Below, in pieces: positions 33,237-45,470 of a DNA stretch of 64,000 bases (position 1 is the stretch's first letter; every line of letters begins with the position of its first letter). Source of the stretch: Himantopus leucocephalus. Its lineage: Eukaryota > Chordata > Aves > Charadriiformes > Recurvirostridae. The stretch covers positions 239,268 to 303,267 of the forward strand of contig RSEF01000012.1 in assembly GCA_003993805.1 (NCBI GenBank), read 5' to 3'. Position numbers and translations under genes: made by a program. A model generated the notes under the pieces. The model was given only the letters and a program-made list of their open reading frames with translations, was not told the DNA's origin and ran no database searches.

Positions 33237-35253
33237 CCCAACTGCCACAGACCTTCTAGCCTTGTGCTCTCTGCTGAGCCTCTTCAAGGAACTGCAGTGC
33301 TGACAGCATTGCCCATGGCTGCCAAATAGACTATTTTCCATCCCAGCCTCACACCATGGTCGTCCCTGCTCAGCAGTCCAGTCTCCCTGGTTACACGAGC
33401 GCAGAGCTAGGACAGGCAAGGCACAATTTTGCCTTATGTTCATTGATCCTGGCTTAGTGCTCGGTGTTTAACATGACAAAAGGCTGTTTGCAAAGTCATG
33501 GCAATTAAATTCTCTAATTGTCCTATTTTTTAGAGGAGCTGAGTCTCTGGCATGTAAGCTGGTCACAAAAGTAGTCTGTTTAGCACTGTCCCTTTTTTAA
33601 AGGCAAAGTGGACTTGTTGCAGCTCCACAGGTGAGACCAACGAGATCCTCGGTGCGAGTGGCCCAGGCAAACCCTCAATAAACAGGGTCGGCCTGATCTT
33701 CATGTCAAGTTGGTGGCCACGTTGCATTCCTCTAGCAGAGCGCAGTTGGTGAAAATCTCTGAAATGGCAGAGGTAACAGCTCATAATTTAGGGAACAGAT
33801 TATAGGGTGCTATCTGGAAGTCAGTCAGGAAGCTGTAGGATGCTCCTGTACTCCTACAACACAACAGCAACAGGCAGACCACTGCCTGCGTGTGCTGCTG
33901 AAAAGACATCTGTGGCTCCAGTGGATCATTCCACCCAGGCATGGCTTGTCTTCAGTGCACTTCAAAGCTGGGACTCAGAGACTTTAGGTAGCTTGCCTTC
34001 TGCTCCCAGCCATGACTGTCCAACTGCTATGCTTGTAAGGACTAGAAAAAATGTGAGGCAGTGGGAGCTGGACATAGAGCAGCTGTGGAACAGCTTCACC
34101 AGAGCTTGTCTTGAACCCCTTTATGATCCAAATCTGATCCTGGATTGTGCTTATATGGGAACTACCACCTGCCCAGCTTTGCTCTGCCATGGCACAAGGA
34201 AGAGAGATCTACTTAACACCAAACCCTGCCTCCCTTCCCAAGAAACCATTTTGTCTGGTGGTACCGACTGCTGTAAGGGTTAGTGTCCCTCAGAGGCCTA
34301 AAGCAGAGCTCCCAGCCTCTTGAGTTTTGTGGAGTTTGTGAGTCTCTCTCTTCAGTGTGCATAAAACCAAATTAAAAAATCAAAAGCCATCCTGCCCCAG
34401 GGCCAGCTGTTCTTGCAGCACGCTGTCACCCCACTGCTTCCCACCGCACCACCCAGCAGAGCTGGCGCAGCCAGGGCACTCTCGGTTCCTCTCTTGTGGG
34501 AAGGGTCTAAGGTGGTTTTGCAGCCGATGAGCACTTTCCTGGGGGAACTACGTGTAGGGAGCTACAGTCATTTTGCTCTTAGCTGGAGCTGGTGGCTGAG
34601 CTGAAACCAAATGATTCAGAGTTTGGAGAGTGATTCAGAGTCAGGCTCTGGGAGAAGCTCCCCTAACTTTGCGTTCAGCTAAATCCAAGGGCATTGCTCT
34701 GGCTTGAGACTCAAGGTAGCAGTTTTATCTCCGTTGGTTCATCTCCTGAAGCGGTCAGACGTGGTGTGATGTATCCTGGGATAGATAGTTTAGTTCACAT
34801 GTAGATGAATTCGCTAGTGTCCCAGTACCTTGGCTTCTATGTGCCATCTTCCTGCAATTTCAGTGGCCTTGGGGTCAAGCACCTAACGATGATGGGCGAG
34901 GGGTCCCTCCACTGCTTGACACAAGTCCAGAAATACACCTTAGTTGATGGCTGGATTTAGAAGCTGAACTCAATCCCCTGCTGCTTTTTATTTACGCAAG
35001 CATCCCCGCTGAAGCACCAAAGCGTTAAAGGAAAGTGGTCTTCTGTGGGCTATGGGAGGTTAGGCCACCAGGATGAAGTTTGGACAACAGTGGAAGGATT
35101 AAACGTGAAAGGCTCAGAGCCTCGTGTCACAGCTGGAGATGGTTCATGTTGACCTTGCTGAGAGCTGTTTGGTGCTGTGTGCTGGGGGACAGTGTCTGTG
35201 TCATAGCTGGCACCAGCTGTTGAGCAGTTGTAAACTCAAAACTAGAAAAGCAC
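33237..35253. other. Gene-free unique DNA
   Basis: The plus-strand frame 33807-34283 (158 codons) is Cys-rich, has no domain, and is opposed by a minus frame inside it. No repeat or RNA gene is recognised. Confidence 0.6.
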
Positions 35254-35326
35254 CATAGAGCCAGAAGGGCTTTTTGAGCCCTCTAAGCATCCCTTCCTTC
35301 ACAGTGTGGAGGCACAAGCCAAGACC
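35254..35326 (-). mobile_element. Old CR1-like 3' end
   Basis: CATAGAGCCAGAAGGGC is the reverse complement of a GCCCTTCTGGCTCTATG phrase. It has the same CCCTTCTGGC core as the 3' end of the CR1 at 44001-44015. GAGCCCTCTAAGCATCCC follows where CR1 copies read GATCATCTAGTCCATCCC. The copy is degraded. Confidence 0.4.
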
Positions 35327-35766
35327 GGACAGGAGGACCTAATTCTGTAGTAAAGAGGAAATGCTTTGGCTTTGAGCCTGACAGCCTTCAAAGCTTTCAC
35401 AGGGCTGGAATTTGCCTTAAAAATGGGGAAAAAGATGATTTCCCTGGATTAATATTTCCCAAACTTGGTTCAGCATGCCTACAGTTCAGAGTCGATCTGA
35501 TTGTTTTCATTTGGTCGAGAAGTTAGGAGAGCCTGGCATGGCTGGACATGAAGTCATGCATTCATGGTGTTTATGAATTCTCTTGTGAATGTATGGAAAA
35601 CGTGTATCATTTCAATTGCCAGTGCTGGAAATAGTGCAAATAAATGACTGTGAGTCAAGAGAAGGTGAATCAGTGTGTGTTAGCTCTCCTGCAAATCGTT
35701 TAAGAGAACAGACATGACATGGGCAGTTATTTGGCTAATTAGAGCAGACCTTTGAGCATTGAAATC
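35327..35766. other. Gene-free unique DNA
   Basis: Nothing recognised. The stretch is AT-rich towards the old repeat that follows. Confidence 0.6.
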
Positions 35767-35851
35767 CAGAGTTTTCAAAGGAGCCTAGCAGAATTAGGTG
35801 CCTAAGTCCTTCTGCTATCAGTGGGAGGTAGATACATACTTCCTTTAAATG
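35767..35851. repeat. Ancient palindromic sauropsid repeat (GTGCCTAA type)
   Basis: CCAGAGTTTTCAAAGGAGCC, TAGCAGAATTAGGTGCCTAA and GTCC..TATCAGTGGGAGGTAGATA match, in order, a familiar worn element of reptile and bird genomes with TTTTCAAAAGNGCCTAA, TTAGGTGCCTAA and CAATGGGAG blocks. Such elements look like non-autonomous DNA transposons because their halves are roughly complementary. The family name is not known to me. Confidence 0.5.
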
Positions 35852-38800
35852 CTCAGCTTAGCGGAATACCCAAGGTATTTTATTCAGATGTTAAGGGAGC
35901 AGCATTTCCCCTGGGTGTATGGGCAGTGTGTTCCTACCAAGAGGGACATAACGCCTCTAGACAGGGACCTACAGCCTGAACCAGCCCCTGCTAATGCCCA
36001 CTTCAGTCCTCCACTCATGCTGGAGCCTGGCAGAAGGACTTCAGATGCCCGCCAGAGGGTGTGAGTGGGAAGAGCTCTCTTGCCCCAAGAGCACGATGTG
36101 TGCAGTGTGGTCTAAGGGTGGCAGCTCTGTCCCCTAGTCCTTGCCAACACTGCTTGGAGAGAACATCTAAATGTATGAGCAATGGCACTTCCCAGCATAA
36201 AATGCGAGAGGGCAGACAGTCCCGTGTGAGAGGTTAGACAGAATGTGGATGGTTTCTGTTTGCTCCGCTGATGTGCGAAGTGACTCTTGTTTATCCAGCA
36301 GTAAAGTTGCACATTTCTCAAAGGCGAGCTGCATGTCGGAAGTGTTCACCCAGACACTGACGCTTCCAGCAGAACGTGCCGCTGTGTCCCCGGCTGCAGC
36401 AGCCACTGTAGATCTTTGCAGCCTATTGATTTCCACCCCGCCTCCCCTTTCTTTCCTCCTGCGGGGCGTGTGCGTGGACTGGGGCTGTGGATGTCAGCCA
36501 GGCAAGAGTTAAATGCAGTCGTGGAGCTGTTGGCCCACCTTTGAAAGCATAGTGGGAGACATGTACCTCTGCTCTTGTAAAGGATCCTGTTTTCTTGCTG
36601 GCAGCACAGCCTGCTCCAATTAGAATACAAGGACTGAAACAAGGCCTGGAGTCAGTCTGTCCCCTGCTGCGGTGGTGGCACTGTCACTGCTTTTGCGGTA
36701 AGTAGGGCAATTTCAGTGCCAGTCACCTCTCTGAATACAGCCTTGCAAAGACATGTGCGAAGTCATTGATTTTTCTTTAGCCCCAGCGTGTTTTCCCTCT
36801 GTGAGATTGTGGATCTGGCAGGACAGCCCTGCCTGCAGAGGATTTGCTTCCATTTGGGCTCCGGCCAAGCAAGACAGGAATCCTAAGTGCTCGCTGCTTT
36901 TGTGGCTCATCTAAAGCAGCAAAGCTCGGTGCTTTCTCCTCCAGTTCACCCACTCATCACAGAGATGGCCCAGGAGAATTGTTTGCTGATTTTTCTATTA
37001 AGTGGGTTTACCCAGGGGAGGCAAAGGAGGAACAGAAGCATCTTCGTCAAACAGGTGTGATGGTCATGTCTTGGGGGCCTGGCAAAGGCAGTTGCATGAG
37101 GCAGTGCGGACACACAAGCACCAGAGATGGAAACGTTATCTGGGATGCTACGCGCTCTGCCTCCAAAGTACCTTTATGTGGTGGGCCAGGAATCGAGGCA
37201 AGGGGGCTGCAGTGATGTAAGGCCACAGTGGAAACAAGCAGCAGGCTTGGGAACTTGGTCACTTCCCAAATAGCAAGGCGCTCTGGTGTTGCAGAGTCTT
37301 CCCATGCTGCTTCTGTTCTCAGGAGCTTTTCAGGCCAGTAGTAATGTCTGTGTAGGTGACAGCCCTTGATGAGGCTCTCTTTGACAGACTTGTTAAGGCT
37401 GTGCCTTGAAGCCATGTACAAATCTAGCATCCTTTGGCAATTGATTATGGATCAGGGAATTGTACTGTAGGAGAACCAACTCCAAAGGCTGCCGGAGGGT
37501 GCCAGGAGCTTGTTGTTGAGAGAGTAATCTCAGCCTGACCTGAGATCCCTGCTCAGGAATCACTTGCTGCCCTAGTAATAGGCAAGACCCTACTGAGGTC
37601 CCGTGCTGTGTTACGCAGGAGGTCATCCAACGCATCTTTCAAAACCAAGACTCCTAGTTGCTCCTAGGGAATGAAGCCCAGGCTGCCCGAGTCTCCCTGG
37701 CTCTGCATGTTTCCCAGTGAGAGACCTGTGCCCAGTTATGCCATCAAATTCCCGCATGGCTCACGGGTCCCAGCTTGGGAATTCAGTGGTGAGAATGGAC
37801 CGAGCTACTTATCTGAAATCCCTACGCACCACTCCGTAATTAAGAACAAGAGAGAGTTTTGCTATTAATTAGCTTTCATTGACCTACTTTTGACCCTCCA
37901 AAGGCTGTTGCGGTGCACTAGGTCTCTGAGAAGGCATGTCATCCTCTCTGGGGACAGATTAGTCTTCATTACTGCTTCTGCATTAGCCTGGCGCTCTTTG
38001 TTAGTTTCTCATTAACATTCTGGCAGATTGGAGCTGCCAACTAAGGAAGTAACAGTCACACAGAACGTTGTTAGGAAAATACAGTGCTTTCATATGGTAC
38101 AGTAATGTCCCAGGGCACTGCTGCCCGGGCATCGTGGCAAGGCCCTGGCCGTTGCAGATGGGCCGGTAGCAGCAAATGATGGTCATGGATAGCGTGGCAT
38201 GTGCAGCAGGTCATGTTAAACCATATTGGTTTTGTTCCTCTCTTCACCTAGACTGGTGACTCCCTTGATTGTCTCACTTGCATGTTGTTTCAAGCCACTG
38301 GAGTCTCCGGGTCCTGCTTCTCTTGAGTTCCCACTGCCTCCCATCGCAGAACAGCCCTGTTCAGCCCCATAGAAGGATGCAGGTGTAACACTGGGGACTA
38401 ATTATGGTATGAGTGCAGGTTTCTGAAGTCCTATTAATCAGGATACAACCCCGGGTTTTTTCGCCCAGGATGAGAGGGGAGGAATCCAGTGGAGGCTGCC
38501 TCACTGATATTTTAGCAAAGTAAGGAGCAAGTGGAGATCCTCCAGCAGGTAGCCTTAAAATCAATTGCAACTGATGTTTATCAAAAGAAAGGTCAGCATC
38601 AAGAAATCACATTGTTTTGCTGTTCTGTGACCTCCCTGTGGCATCTAAATTAGGATAGGGGCTTTAGTTAGTTTCCTCTTACTACACTCATATGATGGTG
38701 CAAACGTTTGCTTGGCTGTTGTCTGTGCCGTGGTCCTGCTACGAGGACAACACTGCTAACAAGGAATAACGGTACAGTGTTTGTTGCAAGTCCCAACCAC

Positions 38801-39091
38801 AGGTCGCAGAGAGCTTCTGCTCTGCCAAAAGGGTAACCCTCGCAGCCCCTTCTGCAGGGGGATAAAATGAATCATTTCTAGTGACTTCCTGGGAGTCAGT
38901 GAATGAGTCAGTGGACAAGTCAAGAGGCCAGGTCTCCTGGCTCCCGGGGCTGTCTGATGTACTCGGCTCTAGACTTTGAAGAGCAGAGCACATTGCTGGA
39001 GTCACCTGGAAGTGGTGTTACAAACGTAGAAGTGCAGCCTGCTGTTCTCTTGCAGCTGCTTCAGGATCCCACGAGTCATTATCCAGAAGTG
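35852..39091. other. Gene-free unique DNA
   Basis: Many frames of 60-127 codons lie here on both strands at the same places (for example 36844-37215 plus against 37047-37430 minus). None has a domain. No repeat is recognised. Confidence 0.6.
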
Positions 39092-39127
39092 ATTCATTTC
39101 TTTACAAGTGCATTCATTTCTTTACAA
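39092..39127. repeat. Two-copy tandem repeat, 20-bp period
   Basis: ATTCATTTCTTTACAA occurs at 39092-39107 and again, identical, at 39112-39127, with GTGC between. No N lies nearby, so a recent local duplication is more likely than an assembly join. Confidence 0.9.
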
Positions 39128-41414
39128 TGAGATATGTATCAGGGTTACAGCAGTCTGTTGCAACGTTACGTTGAGTTTCATTGAAAGTCTAAGGTCCTGG
39201 ATCAAGGGATTGTCTCTTTTCAAAAGCACATTGCAGTTGCTGAAAGAACTTGCTAAATGCAGTCCTTGAAGGCTCTAAAATTCAAAGGGAAACAAGGATA
39301 AACAAAAACATATATTTAAAAAACCCCACACAAGATTTCTTGCATATGCATTTGGAATGTTTGAGACTGTTAGTAATATTGCTGGTAGAGGCTGCTCTGT
39401 GAATTTGTGAATGGGTTGCAAATGTCAGTGGCTGGCTAGATTAGGAAGCACGTGGTAGATCTGACTCACCCAGTGGCTTTGGGATATGGTGGTCCTGCCC
39501 CTTCGATCGGACCAGAAAAGAGCAACCTCCGGCTTTCCATGGGGTCGGACAGAGCTGTGAGACAGAGCCAAGGACCTGTGCGAGTGGGCCCACCTGCGTT
39601 ACCCAGGGCTATGGCTCTGGGCACGGGCAAGTGCTTGGGATTGGGACCTTTTTATTCTGGGCGGCAAAGGTAGTGGTCAACACCCCAGGCTACGTACTCA
39701 AACACAAGGCCATTTTCACTCAGGCAACAGAATGAAGTTAAGCTGTAAGATGCCCATGGATCTTACTTATCTGCTTGGGAAGAGGAAAGTCATCAAAATA
39801 TAGGCACTCCCATCCCAAAGCGCTTGTAGCTTGAAGGGTGTAACATCTCAATGCCAGTTAGACTGGGGTAATGTGGGGTAGATGGGAAGGAATTACATGT
39901 GATACTCTAAAGGTGTCTCAGTGTCACTGGCAATAACTTGCCTCTGGTGGAACAAGAACCTGGAAATCTGGGAAGAAGCAGGTTGCAAGAGAAATGTAGC
40001 GACTGTTTGGTCAGCTGGCCTGAGGAAGCTCAAAAATATGAGAAGTGCCTGTGTAAACATGGGACATGTTGCCCGCGAGGAAACCTGGATGGAACTGGAT
40101 CCAGTTTCAAGCTATTTCCTCCTTTCTTCACCTACTTGGAGTGCCCCGGGGCTTTGCAGTTGCTTTGTAAAATTGTCATTGGTGCAGGTACTTGGGACTT
40201 TTCAGGGTGTGCAAACATAATCTCCAAATCTGTTGCTTGGATTCAAAGTTTCGGTGTTTGGACACATCAGCTATGTGGTATGTTCCTAATCTCCAAGTGG
40301 ATGAAGGTAGTTCTGGTGATCAGGTTGGAGAGGTAAATACTCACCACTACATATTTCAATGTTACTTTGAACAAAGGGCTAAAAAATGTGATTTATTGTC
40401 TCAGCAAACATTCCTGCCAGGGAACATATTTGCTAGATGGTTGGTGAAAAGCTGGATGTGAACTCACTCCACGGTAATTTTGTTTGCACCGTTCAAATAC
40501 ATGATTGCAAATAATTTTGCTTTCTGCTCTCTCTGCCCCAGTGGGAGCTGTGCACTAACCGGGAGAAAGGAGATTCCTGCCAGACTCGAACAGAACTTAG
40601 CCTCTGTCTTAGCATAAGATAAAGGACTGGGCTCATTCAAACCGGGGTTGGGAAGACAGGGCCTTTTGCCTATGGAAAATGGAGCTTTTCCAGTGGTAGC
40701 GTGCTGTCCAGGACTCAACGGTAGTTTGAAATGCTGCTGCAGCGCTCAGTGGGAATTTTGGGGGAACCTTTGGTCAGCTGCAGTTCTCATGGTGCTGTAC
40801 TGGTTCACTCCTTTCCCAGGGATGGAGGCTGTGTTTGGCAGATCACCAGCTGTGCTGTGTCATGGAGTGAGAGAGACACAATGGAAGGCAAGGCAGGCAA
40901 GCCACGATTTCCACAAATATCCTGGCCATCTTTCTATATGTAGATATTTTTTGGAGGGCAAAACTGACGTTTTTCCATAAACCAACATAGTATAAAAAGG
41001 TCCCATCCATACTTCTCCTCTTCATGCCTACTGCAATGGAAAACTGATCACGCCTACCTATTAGTGGCGTTGTATTAATTACTGTAGCATCCTAAGCCAT
41101 TGATCATCAAATGCAGTCAATTTTGGTCATTGCAGGTATTTTCCCATTAAAAGAGAGCCTACACCCTAATTGGGTAACAGTCTCACAACATTAAAAAAAG
41201 ATTAAAAAATCCCTCCATGAGATGAAGTACACAGCTGGAAGGGGTAGAAATAGCACTGGCAGAGGAGATGCTGGAATAAGGACTTGTCAGGAGGGGGCTG
41301 TTGAGATGTGGGATGTAGGTGTGGAAAAAGGAGAGCTGCTACATCTCCCAGCTGAAGATTAGGTAAAGGCAGCGTATGTCAGAGATGTCTAGACAAGGTG
41401 GAAAACCTATTACA
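39128..41414. other. Gene-free unique DNA
   Basis: Frames at 39921-40461 overlap in all three plus-strand phases, a sign of stop-poor chance rather than of coding. GGTCCCATCCATAC near 41000 recalls CR1 but has no flanking match. Confidence 0.6.
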
Positions 41415-41458
41415 AGTATTGGGGAGAAAANAGTATTGGGGAAAAAAAAAAAAAAAAA
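41415..41458. other. Single-N join with duplicated flanks and poly-A
   Basis: AGTATTGGGGAGAAAA (41415-41430) is followed by one N (41431) and then AGTATTGGGGAAAAAA (41432-41447), the start of a run of 17 A (41442-41458). The two copies differ at one base. The best reading is two overlapping contig ends that failed to merge at a homopolymer. Confidence 0.8.
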
Positions 41459-43238
41459 GAACGGGAGAAGAAAGAAGAGAAACAGAAAGCCAGCAGATTG
41501 CATGATTATACGCTGCCTAAGGAAGACAGGTTGAGATTATATAATTCTCTGGGGAAACTCTACATGAAACAATTATATGTTCAATTAGGTGCACTATGTT
41601 AGGGGTTTTTAATTTTTTAAAAAAGGGTTGAATGCTCAAAAAAAGTGTGGAGGAGGCTAGTAAAGTGCGGAGCTGAAAACCTTTTTTAAAATCTTTATAT
41701 GTACTGCGTAGCGGGGGAGAAAGAGACAGCAGAGAAAAGGATGCGTTTGACACGTGTCAGAGATATCAACAGCTCCAGTGACAATTTTAAGGAAATTAAA
41801 TGGAAATTAAAGGGAAGCGTTTTACAGCAGAAGTCCCAAAAGCACTTAAAAATATAGAACATCAGAAAAGCTCAGCGTCTGTCAGCAGTGGGGGATCAGC
41901 TCCTTTCATGACCAGCATGCTAAGCTCAGAGGGCCAAGTCTGCGTCAGCTCTGAGGCACCAGGACTTGTTCTGATGCACATCAAAAGCTGTGCCAGAGCG
42001 CAGGAGAACCTCTAGGGCAAAACAGCTCCTTCCAGGAGGCAAAAGCTCTTGAATCCCAGCATCATCTAGGGATGAAGGGAAAGGATTGGGACTCTTGGGT
42101 ACTGATTTATCAGCTTTGCGACTTCGCTAATTCTTCAGCTTAACAGGTCAGAGGAGTTCATAAGACCATAATGATCTCATGGGGTTTTCCTCCCTATTGT
42201 CCCATCCCTTTTGCTGCCCTGCTCCGGGGGGTTGAGGAGTGGCCCCAGTCCCCGTCTGTGCTCTTCAATCTCACCTCAAGGTGACTTTCGGGGCATCAGG
42301 CTTTTTGTTGCTCTTCTCAACTGCCCGCTCTTGGTGCGCAACGTGCCATCTGGAAGGCAGGGCACCACAAGGAAGTGTGTTGTGAAGCAACTGGAACTGA
42401 GACTTTGCAAGCACAGTTTGACTTCCTTATTTCAGTTTCTCATGGTCTTGCAGGGTGTTGGGTGTGCCTGGTGGTCTTCCACTAAAAATCAACCGGCGCT
42501 TGGCTGTCATCACTTAGCCATAATACCACATGGCATCTCTTTCGTCGGGACTGTGTTTTGTTTCATTTCTCTGCCTCACTCGCATTTCAGTCTCTGTCCA
42601 TCTCATGGGTATTTTCATCCTTCTCAGTTCTGCCGCGCCAGTGACAGAAGCAGGCACGATATGACACCACTGTCACTTCTTTTGGACTCCTGCTGCCTCC
42701 ATGATCCAGCAGATCAGGCAGCACATGTAGCCTGACACAGAGGGGACCCACAGAGGCACACACCAGCGTCTAAGCAGGACAACAGTGAGCGTGTTGTGTA
42801 AGGAAGCGAGAGAAAAAAAGACACTAGCATGTTTTCGTTTCCTCAGGAACACATCCCAAAAAAACCCCACAAGAGGGTGAGTCATCCACAGAGGATATTG
42901 GCCTCTCTGATTTGCAGCTGCTAATTTTTAATTCTATAATTTTAATTTACCAAACAAATAAAACAAAAGAAGGAAGGAATGATAGGCTAGGATGCATATC
43001 ATTGTCCCCTGTAGGATTCTTCCTTTTCCAGCATGAATGCATGAGATTGGCTGTTGGATCTCAGGTCTTTGAGCTATGAGTTGGTCATACACAGGTGAAG
43101 TTTGTGCAAACACAACTGCAGGCTTCAGGTACAGCTTTGTGGGATCATGTAAAATCATATCATTGGTGAAAACAGTGAAGAAGTTAGTTAATATTTTCTC
43201 TTTTTGCTTTTGGAGGAAGGCCTGTATACAAAGCCCAG
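41459..43238. other. Gene-free unique DNA
   Basis: The plus-strand frame 42211-42735 (174 codons) is the most prominent. Its product is rich in Cys, Ser and Leu with no domain I know, and no splice or promoter signal supports it. AT-rich DNA lies at 42910-42970, just before the CR1. Confidence 0.55.
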
Positions 43239-44025
43239 GCAACACAAAACTGGGAGGAGTGGCTGATACGNAAAAGTGGGAGGAGTGGCTGATACGCCAG
43301 AGGGTCGTGCTGCCATCCAGAGGGACCTGGACAGGCTGGAGAAATGGGCCAACAGGAGCCTCGTGCAGTTCAACGAGGGGAAATGCGAAGTCCTGTCCTT
43401 GGGGAGGAACAACCCCAGGTACCAGCCCAGGCTGCGGGCTGCTCAGCTGGAAAGCAGCTGTGCAGAGGAAGGATTTGGGGGCCCTGGTGGACACCAAGTT
43501 CAACATGAGCCAGCAATCTGCCTTCAAGGCAAAGGCCACAACTGGCATCCTGGGCTGCATTAGGCAAAGTATTGCCAGCAGTGGAGGAGGTTATCCTTCC
43601 CTTCCACTTGGCACTTGTGAGACATACGTGGGGTGCTGTCGCCAGTGCTGGCCTCCCAGTGTGAGGGAGACATGGACAAACCGGAATGAGTCAAAGGTAG
43701 GGTCAAGATTAAGAGGCTGGAGTATCTAGTATATGAGGAGGGGCTGAGAGAGTTTGAGTTGTTTGGTCTGGAGAAGGGAAGGCTTGGGGGGATCCTATCA
43801 GTGGAAACAAACTGAAATGCAGGAAATTGCATTTAAACATGAGAAAAAACTCACTGTGAGGGCAGTCAAATGTGGGAACGGGTCGCCCGGAGCAGTGGTA
43901 GAGTCTCTACCCTTGGAGATATTCACAAGCTGACTGGACACGATCCTGAACAACCTGCTCTATATGACCCTGCTCTGAGGGTCACATAGATGATCTACAG
44001 AGCACCCTTCTGGCCTCAGTGATTC
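43239..44025 (+). mobile_element. CR1 LINE: reverse-transcriptase 3' part plus 3' UTR, decayed
   Basis: CR1 is a non-LTR retrotransposon. Here the reading frame enters at NTKLGGVADT, next to the FADD-type catalytic box. Continuing, RDLDRLEKWANRSLVQFNEG and KCEVLSLGRNNP are seen in one phase (43297-43465), then LGALVDTKFNMSQQ and GILGCIRQSIAS in another phase (to about 43580), then pieces such as YEEGLREFELFGLEK near 43730-43775. At least two phase shifts and a TGA break it. The 3' UTR follows (CTTGGAGATATTCACAAGC, AACCTGCTC) and ends near CCCTTCTGGCCTCAGTGATT. The residues before NTKLGG read SPG, so the Asp pair is absent or lost at the 5' truncation. The N at 43271 adds a false duplication. 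It is inactive. Confidence 0.93.
43246..43296. other. Single-N join with a 25-bp duplication inside the CR1
   Basis: GGGAGGAGTGGCTGATACG occurs just before the N at 43271 and again after it; the full copies (43246-43270 and 43272-43296) differ at one base. CR1 carries this sequence once, so the second copy is very probably an assembly artefact. Confidence 0.88.
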
Positions 44026-45470
44026 AGCAATTTTATTCCTGTTTTTTACCACTAAATGAATTATTCAGCTGTCAATGAGTTGAGATGATCTAGTAAAGAA
44101 CTAAAGCGATTCTGTGTTTAGCATGAAGCTTCCACTGGGCTGATGTGGATTAGCTGAGTCAGACCACCAGTCTGTCAAATGGATAAATGTCCCTCTTCCA
44201 TTTCTGCCGAGGCCATTCCTTTGGCACGCTCTCAGCAGCAGAAAGTCAAGTGCTGTAGTGCAGAGCAAACCCAGAGAGAGTTTATGGTCTCCTAAGTCTA
44301 GGAACTGGTTTTGTTAGATGAATAACTAATGGAAGAGCAAGGCTGTAGCAAGATCTTTTCTATATGTCAGGTCAGAACGTCTTCAGTTATCAGCCATCTC
44401 CTACTCTCAGGCTTGGCTGGAGTGAGCACAGAAGGTAATTTTTCAGGGTTCGTGCCATGAGGTATAAGGAATTGATCACAGACACAACGAGGGACATTTG
44501 CAAAACAGTACCAATGCTTCAAATACTAACTTAAACTATCTCACTGAAGACGGAAGCAGGGTGGGAAGAAAAGGAAGGCCAGTATTGTGAATATTCAATT
44601 TGGTTATAGCTTGTATTGTTGATCTAACAGAAATCCGGCTTGTTTCCCCAATGGCTGGTACAACTTGGAGGCTGGGATTTCAAGGTCTTACTCCATTAGT
44701 GATAATGGGAGGATGGGACTGAGTTTTAATGCCTGGCACCTTCTTCAGGGCACTAAGGGAAGTAGTTTCAAGATATGGTCATAGTCCAGGGGTCTCAGGA
44801 AGGAGAGGGCAAGGAAGTCTTAAAGATGAGGCTGTAATAATGAAAACAAGAGTCTGGTGGGACTGCCTTAAGGTACAGGCAAGTCAAAGGCTCTGCAAAA
44901 CTAATTGTTCAAGCAGACAAATCTGGGCTGTTTGGGATTAAACTGATGCCTTAGCAAATGGACAAGAATGGAAACCAGCCAGCACCTGCCTTGGAAGATC
45001 TGGCACTTCCTAGCCTAGGCCAGCCTGGAATGAACTGAAAGTGGCTGAGAACAAAGTTCCTTGTGCATGTGTTGTTCTAAGCTTTGCCACTATCATATTT
45101 TCTTTAAGGCCGCATCTATCTCCTTCTGCTCTTTGTTGAACTATCCAAGCTAGTGGCACAGGAGGAGCAGAGATAAAGGGTGGGTTTGGCAATTGTGCTT
45201 CTAAAAATCTCCAAGAAAGACCTGTGAAAACATGAAGATTCTCAGTAAAATACCCGTTTCTTTTTTCTTTTACTTTTTGGAAAGCCAGGGAAATAATGAA
45301 AAATAGCTCTGCAAGACCCTCTTCATCTTCCTCTGCTCTCTTTGTGCGTAAGACGAAATGGCTTTCCAAATGCAATTTAAAGTTGGAATGCAATGTCCCC
45401 ATTACCCTGCCCCCTCCAACTTAATTGAGATAAAACACAAACTACTTTACTCACACGAGTGTTTGAGAGC
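44026..45470. other. Gene-free unique DNA
   Basis: Nothing recognised. The longest frame (45010-45402 minus, 130 codons) runs into the MIR-like flank and has no domain. Confidence 0.6.

Noticed and set aside
33807..34283. 158-codon plus-strand frame
   Set aside because: No family motif, and an opposing frame lies inside it.
40995..41015. GGTCCCATCCATAC as CR1
   Set aside because: No neighbouring CR1 sequence, so chance is the simpler explanation.
42211..42735. 174-codon plus-strand frame
   Set aside because: No recognisable domain, Cys/Ser-rich by chance composition, and no splice or promoter support.
42934..43560. 208-codon minus-strand frame
   Set aside because: It is the antisense of the CR1 fragment and crosses the false 25-bp duplication at 43271.
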